Assembly: GCA_017466445.1 (NCBI GenBank)
Contig: JAFTUC010000021.1
Coordinates: forward strand, 1 to 64,000
Origin: Clostridia bacterium
GTDB taxonomy: Bacteria; Bacillota; Clostridia; Oscillospirales; CAG-272
DNA: 64,000 nt
Direction: 5' to 3'
This document shows positions 18,057 through 26,179 of this stretch, piece after piece (position 1 is the first letter of the stretch; every line of letters begins with the position of its first letter). Made by a program: the position numbers and the translations under genes. The notes beneath the pieces were generated by a model. The model saw only the letters and a list, made by a program, of their open reading frames with translations. It was not told the origin of the DNA and searched no databases.

Positions 18057-18941
18057 TCATTCACCTATAGAATCAAAAAAATCGTTCAGAGCACGGTATA
18101 GGATCTCGGAAAGCTCGCATACGGCAAGATCGCTGTCCTTTAGAGTTACGAAAAAGCTGCTCCCCTCTTCGAGTATCGGGATCAGACTTTCGGGATATTC
18201 GCTTATTCCGGCTCTTTCAAGCGCATCGAGAACGAGAGTCGCACTGTCTACTACGGTCGGAACTCCTATCGCCATTACGGGAAATCCGATGCTCTCCGAG
18301 TCTATCTTCTTTCTGTGATTTCCTATTCCCGAGCCGGGAGATATTCCCGTGTCCGAGATCTGCACAGTCGATGCGAGACGCCCGATAGAGCGTGCGGCAA
18401 GCGCGTCTACTATGATAACAAGAGACGGATTGCAGCTATTTGCGGCACCCTTTATCAGATCGAGAGTTTCTATCCCCGTTTGCGCAAGAACTCCCGGAGA
18501 TATCGCTGATATCTCGGGAAAAGGCTTTTTATCACCCGCAACGCCAAGATGCCTTGTTATGTTTATACTGTCGGTGCATAGCGGACCTATCGAATCGGAG
18601 GTTATCCGTCTGTTGCCGAGTCCGGCTACGAGAACAGATGATATTTTTTTGTCGCACATTTTGAGAGCAAGCTCCCTTATCTCCCCCGATACCGCACTTA
18701 CCACGTTGTCGCGAAGGATTTCGTCCTGATCTCCGTGCAGATCGAACGCTACCGTGACGTAATGTCCGATCGGCTTTTCAAGAGCCCTTGCACCGTCTTC
18801 GTTTTTTATGTGAAGTCTTACGACACTCGTTCCGAGTATCTCTTGTTCGCTGTAATCTACTCCGATTATGGAGGATTCGGGAAGAGACGATCCCTCTGAG
18901 GCGATGTCTGTGCGTATATATTTTTTGGACGCTTCTTTCAT
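18057..18941 (-). CDS. gpr: Germination protease GPR
   Basis: This 294-residue protease degrades small acid-soluble spore proteins when spores germinate. It keeps the family core: VLVAGLGNRRITSDSIGP, SPGVLAQTGIET, VDALAARSIGRL, VQISDTGISPGSG and IGVPTVVDS. The N-terminal IRTDIASE (residues 9-16) matches the sequence at which the zymogen cuts itself, which is also the cut site in its substrates. Its presence implies that the organism sporulates or recently did. It is read on the minus strand with GAGGGACAG before the ATG. Confidence 0.93.
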   Translation of the reverse strand: MKEASKKYIRTDIASEGSSLPESSIIGVDYSEQEILGTSVVRLHIKNEDGARALEKPIGHYVTVAFDLHGDQDEILRDNVVSAVSGEIRELALKMCDKKISSVLVAGLGNRRITSDSIGPLCTDSINITRHLGVAGDKKPFPEISAISPGVLAQTGIETLDLIKGAANSCNPSLVIIVDALAARSIGRLASTVQISDTGISPGSGIGNHRKKIDSESIGFPVMAIGVPTVVDSATLVLDALERAGISEYPESLIPILEEGSSFFVTLKDSDLAVCELSEILYRALNDFFDSIGE

Positions 18942-19122
18942 TATCTGTCCCTCGCTTGGATTTTTATATTATAGTTCCCGCTTTTCTTGCTTTTAACCGC
19001 TGACGGGACTTGCCAAGTCTTCAAAATTAAGAAAAAATTTGTTAAAAACGACAAAAAAACGACTCGGTTATTGTGCAAATGTCCGAATTAATCAAAGAAG
19101 AAAATAAGTTTAAAATATCCAC

Positions 19123-19151
19123 TTGATAATTTTGATTACAAATGTTATAAT
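19123..19151 (+). promoter_or_regulatory. Promoter of the oligopeptide-binding protein gene
   Basis: TTGATA (19123-19128), 17 bases, TATAAT (19146-19151). The rest of the gap between gpr and this gene (18942-19246) is AT-rich. A short TTATC/GATAA hairpin lies in the leader. Confidence 0.7.
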
Positions 19152-19246
19152 ACACAGGAAATGTTATTGTCCGTCAGTGTTTGTGCTCTGAATCTTATCC
19201 GAGATAACCGAGACTGCGGCAAAAACAAGATTAGGAGGAACATACT

Positions 19247-21046
19247 TTGAAAAGAATTTTTGCAATACTTTTATGTCTTGCTACGTTGCTCACGGGACTC
19301 GTCGGCTGCGCTAACAAGAATGACGAGGGTCCCACTATAGATATCTATATGGATGAAACGTATAGCTTCGATCCCGCACTTGCGTATAACGATACCGGCG
19401 CGGCTCAGATGCTCTCGCTTACCTATGAGGGACTTTTTAAGCTCTCTGCCAAGGGAAGCGTAAAGAAGGCTCTTTGCTCCGACTATAAGATAAAGAAGAA
19501 CGATGACGGATCGCAGACCCTTATCATCAAGCTCGGTGAATCATACTGGAGTGACGGTGTTCAGGTTGACGCCGCTGACTTCGTTTATGCTTGGAACCGT
19601 ATAATCGATCCCGAGTTCAAGTGCGAAGCGGCATCCCTTCTTTTCCCGGTCAAGAACGCGGTAGAAGTAAAGAACGGAAACATCAGCATTGATGATGTCG
19701 GATTCTATTCCTCCGGAACGTATGAGATCACGATCAACCTTGAAAAGGGAGTCGATGCGAAGACATTCCTTAGTAATCTTACCAGTGTAGCGCTCTATCC
19801 TCTCCGTAAAGAGGTGGTACGAAGCGTAAAGGACGAAAACTGGGGCTCGCTTGCGGCGGTGCTCGTTGCCAACGGACCCTTCTACGTAAAGGCATTTGAC
19901 CTTGTCGAGGAAGAAGGAAACGAGGAGAGTCAGCTCACTATTCTTGAGCGTAACCAGTATTACAGAAGAGAGCCCGACGCAGAGAGTGCTCTTTCAAAGT
20001 ACGTAAAGCCGTACAGACTTCGTGTACACCACGTATCTCCCGAAAAGGCGTACGAGATGTATCAGAAGGGTAAGATATCCTTTACCTCCGAGATACCGCT
20101 CGCTAAGCGTAAGGAGCTGCTCAAAAAGGTAGAGCTTATCGATAATATGTTTACCTATTCTTATATGTTCAACACCGCAAACGAGCTTTTCGCGAACGCG
20201 GACGTAAGAAAGGCACTTTCGATATCGATTGACAGAAATAAGATCGAGGAGATCGTAGTCTTTGCAGAAGCTGCTGACTCGCTTATCTCCGAAGGCGTTT
20301 ATGAGACCAAGAAGGGAACCTCCTTCCATCAGAGCCTTATTTCCACCTCGGCTAAATTCAAGGAAGCGGAGGATCTTATAAAGAAGGCGGGAGCAAAGGG
20401 TAAGAAATTCACCCTTGCAATATATGACGATCCTACCGATATCGCAGTAGCAAAATACTGTGTTGAGGTATGGAAGAAGCTCGGACTTAACGTAGACTAT
20501 AAGACCTACGGATTCTACGGCTACGATTATACCGAAAAGGCGCTCAAGACCGATGATAAAGGAAATAGATACTGGGCTGATGAGCTTATATATGCGAACG
20601 TCTGCGGCGATGAGCTCAGAGATCTTTATAACTCCGGAAAGTTCGATGTTATAGCAGTAAACTACAATATGCTTTCGAGTGACGCTTTCGCGGTTCTCGC
20701 CCAGTTTGCACCCAAATATTCGGGTGGCGCGTATGACCTTTCGGTATCCTCCGAGGAATGGCCCTACATTCTCCACACGAGTGCTTATAACAGCGAAAAG
20801 TACGCTAAGCTTATCGACGAAGCGCACAAGTCTACCGATCCTGAGAAGAGAGCGGAAAAGCTTAAGGAGGCGGAAAAGCTTCTTGTCAAGGATGATTGCG
20901 TGGTAGTTCCGCTTTATTTCGGAAAGACTGCGTACCTTTCCGCAAAGAACGTAAAGAAGATCTCCCACACCTCCAACGGTCTTCTTGTATGGACTGTTGC
21001 CAAGGACAAGAACTATAAGCCTGTTAAGAAGGAAAAGGCGGAATAA
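19247..21046 (+). CDS. Oligopeptide ABC transporter substrate-binding lipoprotein (family 5)
   Basis: This 599-residue lipoprotein captures peptides outside the cell for an ABC importer. The signal peptide ends in the lipobox LVGC. The SBP_bac_5 hallmarks follow: YSFDPALAYNDTGAAQM, LGESYWSDGVQVDAADFVYAWNRI (given here in parts) and ADVRKALSISIDRNKI. It starts at TTG, with AGGAGGA (19233-19239) 7 bases upstream and no better ATG. No permease or ATPase gene is nearby, so it must work with a transporter encoded elsewhere. A strong terminator follows. Confidence 0.9.
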   Translation: MKRIFAILLCLATLLTGLVGCANKNDEGPTIDIYMDETYSFDPALAYNDTGAAQMLSLTYEGLFKLSAKGSVKKALCSDYKIKKNDDGSQTLIIKLGESYWSDGVQVDAADFVYAWNRIIDPEFKCEAASLLFPVKNAVEVKNGNISIDDVGFYSSGTYEITINLEKGVDAKTFLSNLTSVALYPLRKEVVRSVKDENWGSLAAVLVANGPFYVKAFDLVEEEGNEESQLTILERNQYYRREPDAESALSKYVKPYRLRVHHVSPEKAYEMYQKGKISFTSEIPLAKRKELLKKVELIDNMFTYSYMFNTANELFANADVRKALSISIDRNKIEEIVVFAEAADSLISEGVYETKKGTSFHQSLISTSAKFKEAEDLIKKAGAKGKKFTLAIYDDPTDIAVAKYCVEVWKKLGLNVDYKTYGFYGYDYTEKALKTDDKGNRYWADELIYANVCGDELRDLYNSGKFDVIAVNYNMLSSDAFAVLAQFAPKYSGGAYDLSVSSEEWPYILHTSAYNSEKYAKLIDEAHKSTDPEKRAEKLKEAEKLLVKDDCVVVPLYFGKTAYLSAKNVKKISHTSNGLLVWTVAKDKNYKPVKKEKAE

Positions 21047-21060
21047 TTCGTAATATCTGA

Positions 21061-21094
21061 AATAATCGGGTGAGAAGCTCTCACCCGATTATTT
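21061..21094 (+). terminator. Terminator after the oligopeptide-binding gene
   Basis: A 15-bp perfect stem (21061-21075 with 21079-21093) closes on a 3-base loop. The T-tract is short, so some readthrough into the next gene is possible. Confidence 0.85.
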
Positions 21095-21133
21095 GCCCTA
21101 TAAAGAAATATAACAAAAAAGAAAGGAAAAAAT

Positions 21134-21682
21134 ATGGTCGCACCCCTGAAAAAAAAGGATGATATAAAGATCTTCGTCCTCTATTTGCTCCACAACATAA
21201 ACAGACCGCTTGAATATGAGGACATAAACGCGATAGTGATGCAGGACGGTATCGTCGGCGGAATAGATTTTGCAGAGTGCTTCGTCGAGCTTATCGACTC
21301 CAAAAATATACTTGAGTGTCCGGATGACGGAAAGGTGTACTATATACTTACCGAACAGGGAAAGCACGTTGCCGAAAGCTTGTCCGGTGAGCTTCTTGGA
21401 TATATCAGAACGAGGAGTCTCAAAAGCGCACTGAGATTTATTTCCTTTAAGGAAAGAGGATCGGAGATAAAAACAAACTACTCTATAAGAGCGGACGGAA
21501 AATACGATCTTTGCTGCCAGATCATAGACGAGAGACAGCTTTCTCTTGAAATAAAGATAGTAGCGGATAACATAAATCAGCTCGAGCTTATGATGCATTC
21601 CTTCGACGATCGCCCCGAAGTCGTGTACAGAGGGGTTTTGGCACTGCTTACAGGCGAAATTGACTACCTTATTGAGGACTAA
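21134..21682 (+). CDS. DUF4364-family protein, probable DNA-binding regulator
   Basis: This 182-residue protein matches the DUF4364 pattern of Clostridia: an N-terminal winged-helix part (KIFVLYLLHNINRPLEYED, given as the first 19 residues of the region; YYILTEQGKHVAESL is the wing) and a C-terminal part rich in beta strands with SLEIKIVADN. Winged-helix members may be transcription regulators, but no target is known to me. GAAAGGA precedes the ATG. No clear promoter is seen between it and the terminator upstream. Confidence 0.8.
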   Translation: MVAPLKKKDDIKIFVLYLLHNINRPLEYEDINAIVMQDGIVGGIDFAECFVELIDSKNILECPDDGKVYYILTEQGKHVAESLSGELLGYIRTRSLKSALRFISFKERGSEIKTNYSIRADGKYDLCCQIIDERQLSLEIKIVADNINQLELMMHSFDDRPEVVYRGVLALLTGEIDYLIED

Positions 21683-21758
21683 TGCACAAAAAAACACTCT
21701 GTTTATTGTGAAAATCTTACAAAATCCAAAAAACTGTAAAACATTTTTTAAAAAAGTA

Positions 21759-21787
21759 TTGACAATGTATTAAATTAGGAATATAAT
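21759..21787 (+). promoter_or_regulatory. Consensus sigma-A promoter of the sigma factor gene
   Basis: TTGACA (21759-21764), 17 bases, TATAAT (21782-21787), ending about 20 bases before the start codon. Confidence 0.8.
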
Positions 21788-21809
21788 AAATTAACGTGAG
21801 GGATATTGC

Positions 21810-22412
21810 TTGCGTTCTGCTATGGGCTTGAACCAAGCATATCGGAGGTTCGCTGATTTGGAAGAGAAAAACACAAAGGAAACTACACTTGAGGATCTTG
21901 TAAGAGAAACGGGAAATAAAAGTGCAGAGGCTTTTTCAGAATTGTGCGAAAGATTCAGCCCTCTCGTCAGATCTCAGGTCACAAGGCTTTTCGGTGTGTC
22001 CTATCCTGATTACGATGACAGAGTACAGGATGCGCTCGTTGCGCTTTACGACGCCGCGCTCAGTTATGATCTGTCGCAGAGTAAGGTCACATTCGGTCTT
22101 TACGCTAAGATCTGCATAAGAAACCGTCTTATCTCCATACAGCGCAAGGAAAAACGGGCGCAAAAGAAAAAATCTTCTCTGGCCGGTCTTGAGAATAAGG
22201 CTCTTCGTGAAGAAGCGCGAAGATCTTCTCTTGAAAAGCTGGAGGAAAATGAAGAGATACTATCCAAACTTTCGACATACGAAAAAAAGGTTCTGCTATT
22301 ATATCTTAATGGACATTCCTATCGTGAAATTGGGTCGGCTCTGAAAAAAAGTGAAAAATCGGTCGATAATGCGTTGCTTCGTATCAGAAGTAAACTGAAA
22401 AAGCTTATATGA
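21810..22412 (+). CDS. Sigma-70 family RNA polymerase sigma factor
   Basis: This 200-residue sigma factor has region 2 (AFSELCERFSPLV, then YDDRVQDALVALYDAAL and FGLYAKICIRNRLI), a Lys-rich linker of about 25 residues, and a region 4 helix-turn-helix (LNGHSYREIGSALKKSEKSV). It resembles the SigH-like group more than ECF factors. No anti-sigma gene adjoins it, so it may be controlled at transcription or stability. TTG 21810 has GAGGGA 6 bases upstream; ATG 21822 has no suitable site. Confidence 0.85.
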   Translation: MRSAMGLNQAYRRFADLEEKNTKETTLEDLVRETGNKSAEAFSELCERFSPLVRSQVTRLFGVSYPDYDDRVQDALVALYDAALSYDLSQSKVTFGLYAKICIRNRLISIQRKEKRAQKKKSSLAGLENKALREEARRSSLEKLEENEEILSKLSTYEKKVLLLYLNGHSYREIGSALKKSEKSVDNALLRIRSKLKKLI

Positions 22413-22461
22413 CCGTAATATTAGTAAGCGAGTTTTAGAGCTGAGCTTACCTTAAACGACA

Positions 22462-22489
22462 TTGACGGATAAAACCGTTGAAGTATAAA
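22462..22489 (+). promoter_or_regulatory. Probable promoter of the zinc-ribbon gene
   Basis: TTGACG (22462-22467), 16 bases, TATAAA (22484-22489). Confidence 0.5.
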
Positions 22490-22514
22490 CTAAACTCAAA
22501 GCGAGGTAAAAGGA

Positions 22515-22793
22515 ATGTATCAGGACATCACACTTAAGTGCGTAGAGTGCGGAGCAGATTTCGTATTCAGCGCAGGCGAGCAGGAATTCTATGCAGAGAA
22601 GGGATTTAAGAATAAGCCCCAGAGATGCAAGGCTTGCCGCGACGCAAGAAAGAACGCAACAAAGCCCCAGAGAGAAATGTTTGAGGCAGTTTGCGCAGAG
22701 TGCGGAAAGGTAGCTAAGATCCCGTTCCAGCCCACGAGCGACAGACCCGTGTACTGCAGCGAATGCTTTGCCGCTAAAAGAGCCGAGCAGTAA
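22515..22793 (+). CDS. Zinc-ribbon protein (CxxC-x17-CxxC type)
   Basis: This 92-residue protein has two zinc-ribbon pairs. The first is KCVECGADF with RCKACRDAR, the second is VCAECGKVAKIPF with YCSECFAAKR. I recognise this as the small two-ribbon family common in Clostridia and related bacteria, often named after its CxxC-x17-CxxC spacing. Function is unknown; nucleic acid binding is usual for such ribbons. GCGAGGTAAAAGGA precedes the ATG, and a strong terminator follows. Confidence 0.85.
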   Translation: MYQDITLKCVECGADFVFSAGEQEFYAEKGFKNKPQRCKACRDARKNATKPQREMFEAVCAECGKVAKIPFQPTSDRPVYCSECFAAKRAEQ

Positions 22794-22856
22794 GTAATGC
22801 TCTGTGCCGAGGGTTGGTTGCGTAAAGCACTTTAGTGAATGAGCATAAAGCCTATA

Positions 22857-22891
22857 AAAAGACACATCTTTGATGTGTCTTTTCGGTTTTT
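22857..22891 (+). terminator. Terminator after the zinc-ribbon gene
   Basis: A 12-bp stem (22857-22868 with 22872-22883) is followed by CGG and seven T. Confidence 0.85.
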
Positions 22892-22914
22892 TTAAATAAA
22901 ATACATTTTTCCAC

Positions 22915-22943
22915 TATACAAAAAGAAAATTATGTGATATAAT
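22915..22943 (+). promoter_or_regulatory. Probable extended -10 promoter of rlmB
   Basis: TATAAT (22938-22943) is preceded by TGA, an extended -10. The -35 at 22915-22920 (TATACA) is poor, as is usual for promoters that rely on an extended -10. Confidence 0.5.
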
Positions 22944-22983
22944 ATACGGGTTAGTTCCCTAAAAAATATAATGAGGTCATTCG

Positions 22984-23820
22984 ATGAAAAACAGTGATAA
23001 AAAATTCAAGAGCACTACCGCAAACAAAGCAAAAGAAAGACGCTATCCCGAATATAAGGTAAATGATACGGAAAGCGATAACGGTAGCGAGGCTATATAC
23101 GGACGTAACGCCGTTCTCGAGCTTCTTAAAACCGATCGAGAGATAGATAAGATATTTATCCTTTCGGGCGAAAGGGAAGGCTCGGTAAAGCTTATAGAGG
23201 CAAAGGCACGTGAGCGTGCGATCCCGATCGTCAACGTTCCGAAGGAAAAGCTTGACCGTCTTTCGGGATCAGGCGTGCATCAGGGAGTTGCGGCGTTTGC
23301 ATCGGCGGTGAATTATCTTTCGCTCGATGACCTTTTTGATATCGCCGAGCGCCGCGGACACGCTCCGTTTATCGTTATAGCGGATGGGATCGAGGATCCT
23401 CACAATCTCGGTGCCCTTATAAGATGTGCGGACGCGGCGGGAGTTGACGGAATAATCATCCCTAAGCGCAGAAACGCCGCGGTAACACCGACCGCGGTGA
23501 AAGCGTCCGCAGGGGCGCTTGAGCACGTTGCGATAGTCAGAGTTTCAAACATCGCAATGACTGTGGATGCGCTCAAGAAAAAGGGTGTGTGGGTCTACGG
23601 TGCCGAGGCAGGCGGAGAATCGGTATATAATACCGATATGACCGGACCTGCGGCATTCGTTTTCGGAAGCGAGGGAGACGGAATATCGCGCCTTGTTACC
23701 GAAAAATGCGACCATATCGTTTCTATACCCATGTACGGCGAGGTGAACTCTCTCAACGTTTCGTGCGCGTCTGCCGTAGTGCTTTGCGAGGCGGCAAGAC
23801 AACGCGCGGCAAAGGGATAA
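22984..23820 (+). CDS. rlmB: 23S rRNA (guanosine-2'-O)-methyltransferase, RlmB/TrmH type
   Basis: This 278-residue SPOUT methyltransferase would methylate a ribose in 23S rRNA (G2251 in E. coli). It has a basic N-terminal tail, the substrate-binding domain (AIYGRNAVLELL to GVHQGVAA), and the knotted catalytic domain with DGIEDPHNLGALIRCADAAG, FVFGSEGDGISRLV and IPMYGEVNSLNVSCASAV, which are the three SpoU motifs. It is followed 49 bases later by the P-type-ATPase-like gene with no terminator, so the two are probably cotranscribed. Confidence 0.92.
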   Translation: MKNSDKKFKSTTANKAKERRYPEYKVNDTESDNGSEAIYGRNAVLELLKTDREIDKIFILSGEREGSVKLIEAKARERAIPIVNVPKEKLDRLSGSGVHQGVAAFASAVNYLSLDDLFDIAERRGHAPFIVIADGIEDPHNLGALIRCADAAGVDGIIIPKRRNAAVTPTAVKASAGALEHVAIVRVSNIAMTVDALKKKGVWVYGAEAGGESVYNTDMTGPAAFVFGSEGDGISRLVTEKCDHIVSIPMYGEVNSLNVSCASAVVLCEAARQRAAKG

Positions 23821-23869
23821 GACAGACAAAATTTGAATTTTGATATTTTTTATGAAAGGAGGCATGGAT

Positions 23870-26032
23870 ATGAGCGAGGATAAGAGAAACCTTCAGGATA
23901 TCGGCGGTCTCGGAAGCAATGATGCGCCACCGAGCCCATTTATGAATAAGAAGACGAGCGGAGAGCTTCTCGAGAAGCTTCGTACCCATACGGGAAACGA
24001 TCCTACGGCAAAGCCGGAGATCCCGACACGCTCGGGCAAAAATGCCGATCCTCTCGACGCTCTTAAGGGAACCGAACGCGGTGCAAGCGTTATATCCCGC
24101 ATGCGCCGTGAGTCGAAATTTATAAACGAAAACGAAAAAAACGGCACGGAAAACGGCAGTGAGACAAGAAGCATCGTCGGTGTCGACAAAGAGGAAAACA
24201 AGCCCGAAAGTATCGATGCCGCCGCTCATACGGACGAAGCCTCCGAAAAGCCGAAGGACGACCAGTACGATATAAGGACCGTTTTCGGTATTCCCGAGCA
24301 GGAAAAGACCGATGCCAAGGTCGAGAGCGTCGATGACGACTATGATGACTCCGAAGAAGCACTTGTCGTGACAAAGGAGTTTGCGAACCTTAAATCGGAA
24401 TTTTTTGCCTGCATACTCAAGATCCTGATTTGCGCTCTGCTTGGAGGAGCGACCTTCTTCTTTGAAAATCACGAGATACTCGGAATCAGAAATTCGGTAT
24501 TTATACGTATAGCGTCTGACGTAAGGGTTTCAGCGCTTGCCGCTATGCAGTTTACTGTTTTCGCTATCGTTATAATGTACCGTGAGATGATCTACGGAAT
24601 AAAGAGATTTTACGGATTCAAGATACAGCCCGAAAGCTTTTTGCCGTTGATGGCGATATTTACGCTTACCTACGAGATTGTAGCCCTCGTTTCGGGATAC
24701 GATGATTTCGTAGCCTTCAATTTCCTGCTTTTTTCAGCTTCCGTTTTCTGCCTCATTGCGAAGCTTTGGGATCTTAGCGGCAGACTTTCCGCGCTGAAGA
24801 TAATCTCTTCGCGCGCGGTAAAATATTCGCTTGTAAAAATGAGACGCTCCGAATCGGCGCCTGAGCGCGAGGCAACGACCGGAATATTGGATCTTTCCGA
24901 GGACGCCGGCTACATACGCGTGGTCAGGGCAAAGCAAATAAAAGGATATATTGCAAGGACCAAGAACAGAATGCCGTATAAGCGCATCTCGGGTGCATTT
25001 GCGGTCGCGTCGATAGTAGCGTCTGTTGTCGCGTTTTTGATCACTAAGCGAACAGGTTCGTTTGCCGAGAGCTTTATGACAGCCTTTGCCGTTATGGCGT
25101 TCACTACGCCATTCTCACTGTACACAGTCTTCTCCTTCCCCCTCTATAAGGTGTCGAAAAAGGCGCGCAGATCGGGTGCTGCCGTTATCGGAGACGGTGC
25201 AAGTATAGAATATTCAGCTCCCGCGTTCGTTACCTTCAGCGATAATGACGTTTTTACCGAAAATAACGTTTGGCTCGATGAGGTGGCCATGAAGGATAGC
25301 GAAAGCTTCTCAAAGGGACTTGCATATGCTTCTGCTGTTTTTAGGCCGATAAGCGGACCGCTGAACAAGATATTTTCCGAGGCGGCCGAATATGAGGTCA
25401 CAAACGAATCGGTCGATTATATAGATATATCCGAGGACGGACTCGAGGCTGTAGTTAACAGAGAGAGAGTAAGGATCGGACAGGCATCCTATTTTAAGCG
25501 CTACGGATACGTTCTTGAAGAGGAAAGCTACGGTAATTACCGTATAATGTACGTTGAGATCGGCAACGTTATAGCGCTTAAGCTTAAGCTTGTATATAAT
25601 ATCGATAAGGATTTTGAAAAGATCCTTCAGAATCTGTACAAAAGCGGAATGGGAGTCGTCATAAGAACGAGCGACCCGAATATAAATCTCGCAATGGTCG
25701 AGTCAATCATAGGAACGGGACGTTTCCCGATAAAGGTGCTTAAATACCGTACCGAAAAGGAGATGGACGACGTTCGGGACAGAGTCGATGCGGGTATAGT
25801 TTCAAAAAGCAAGGTGCGCCCCCTTCTTGAGACGCTGTATAGGTGCGACCGTGCAGGCGCGGTCATGAAATCGGGACTTCTTCTTGAGGTCGTCGCATTC
25901 GTTCTCGGTATCGTTGCGGTTATCGTAATGTCGAGACTCGGAACGCTTGCCTCGCTCGGCTCACTGTTCGTTACACTTTATCATATATTCTGGTCGATTC
26001 TTGTCTTCTTGCTTACGGTAGTATTTGTTTGA
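23870..26032 (+). CDS. Degenerate P-type-ATPase-like membrane protein
   Basis: This 720-residue protein has a charged, probably disordered N-terminal 175 residues, about six membrane helices and cytoplasmic segments that align in order with a P-type ATPase. TTPFSLYTV (near 412) stands where CPCAL occurs. GAAVIGDGASIEY and FVTFSDNDVFTEN (near 455) align with the segment holding FDKTGTLTEG, but the phosphorylated Asp is Ser. RIGQASYF and VIRTSDPN (near 600) match the Gly-rich and TGD regions. GDGxND is absent. It cannot form the phospho-enzyme if the alignment is right. A regulatory or structural role is inferred. ATG 23870 is chosen because AGGAGG lies 7 bases before it. Confidence 0.75.
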   Translation: MSEDKRNLQDIGGLGSNDAPPSPFMNKKTSGELLEKLRTHTGNDPTAKPEIPTRSGKNADPLDALKGTERGASVISRMRRESKFINENEKNGTENGSETRSIVGVDKEENKPESIDAAAHTDEASEKPKDDQYDIRTVFGIPEQEKTDAKVESVDDDYDDSEEALVVTKEFANLKSEFFACILKILICALLGGATFFFENHEILGIRNSVFIRIASDVRVSALAAMQFTVFAIVIMYREMIYGIKRFYGFKIQPESFLPLMAIFTLTYEIVALVSGYDDFVAFNFLLFSASVFCLIAKLWDLSGRLSALKIISSRAVKYSLVKMRRSESAPEREATTGILDLSEDAGYIRVVRAKQIKGYIARTKNRMPYKRISGAFAVASIVASVVAFLITKRTGSFAESFMTAFAVMAFTTPFSLYTVFSFPLYKVSKKARRSGAAVIGDGASIEYSAPAFVTFSDNDVFTENNVWLDEVAMKDSESFSKGLAYASAVFRPISGPLNKIFSEAAEYEVTNESVDYIDISEDGLEAVVNRERVRIGQASYFKRYGYVLEEESYGNYRIMYVEIGNVIALKLKLVYNIDKDFEKILQNLYKSGMGVVIRTSDPNINLAMVESIIGTGRFPIKVLKYRTEKEMDDVRDRVDAGIVSKSKVRPLLETLYRCDRAGAVMKSGLLLEVVAFVLGIVAVIVMSRLGTLASLGSLFVTLYHIFWSILVFLLTVVFV

Positions 26033-26040
26033 TCATTTAA

Positions 26041-26077
26041 ACAGACAGGCGAAATTTTTCTCCTGTCTGTCTTTTTT
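26041..26077 (+). terminator. Terminator of the rlmB operon
   Basis: A 9-bp stem (26041-26049 with 26062-26070) is followed by CTTTTTT. Confidence 0.85.
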
Positions 26078-26109
26078 ATAAGCGAAAGGTAAATTATTTC
26101 GTATTGTTA

Positions 26110-26138
26110 TTGAAAAGCAGATCTTTTTGTGATATAAT
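26110..26138 (+). promoter_or_regulatory. Promoter with extended -10
   Basis: TTGAAA (26110-26115), 17 bases, TATAAT (26133-26138) with TGA before the -10. It precedes the GAP1-N-like gene. Confidence 0.75.
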
Positions 26139-26179
26139 TAAAAAAATGTGTGTACCGAGGTAGGAAAGGAGGATGCGAT

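Noticed and set aside
22424..22452. GTAAGC/GCTTAC inverted repeat after the sigma factor gene as a terminator
   Set aside because: The stem is only 6 bp with a wide loop and no T-tract follows.
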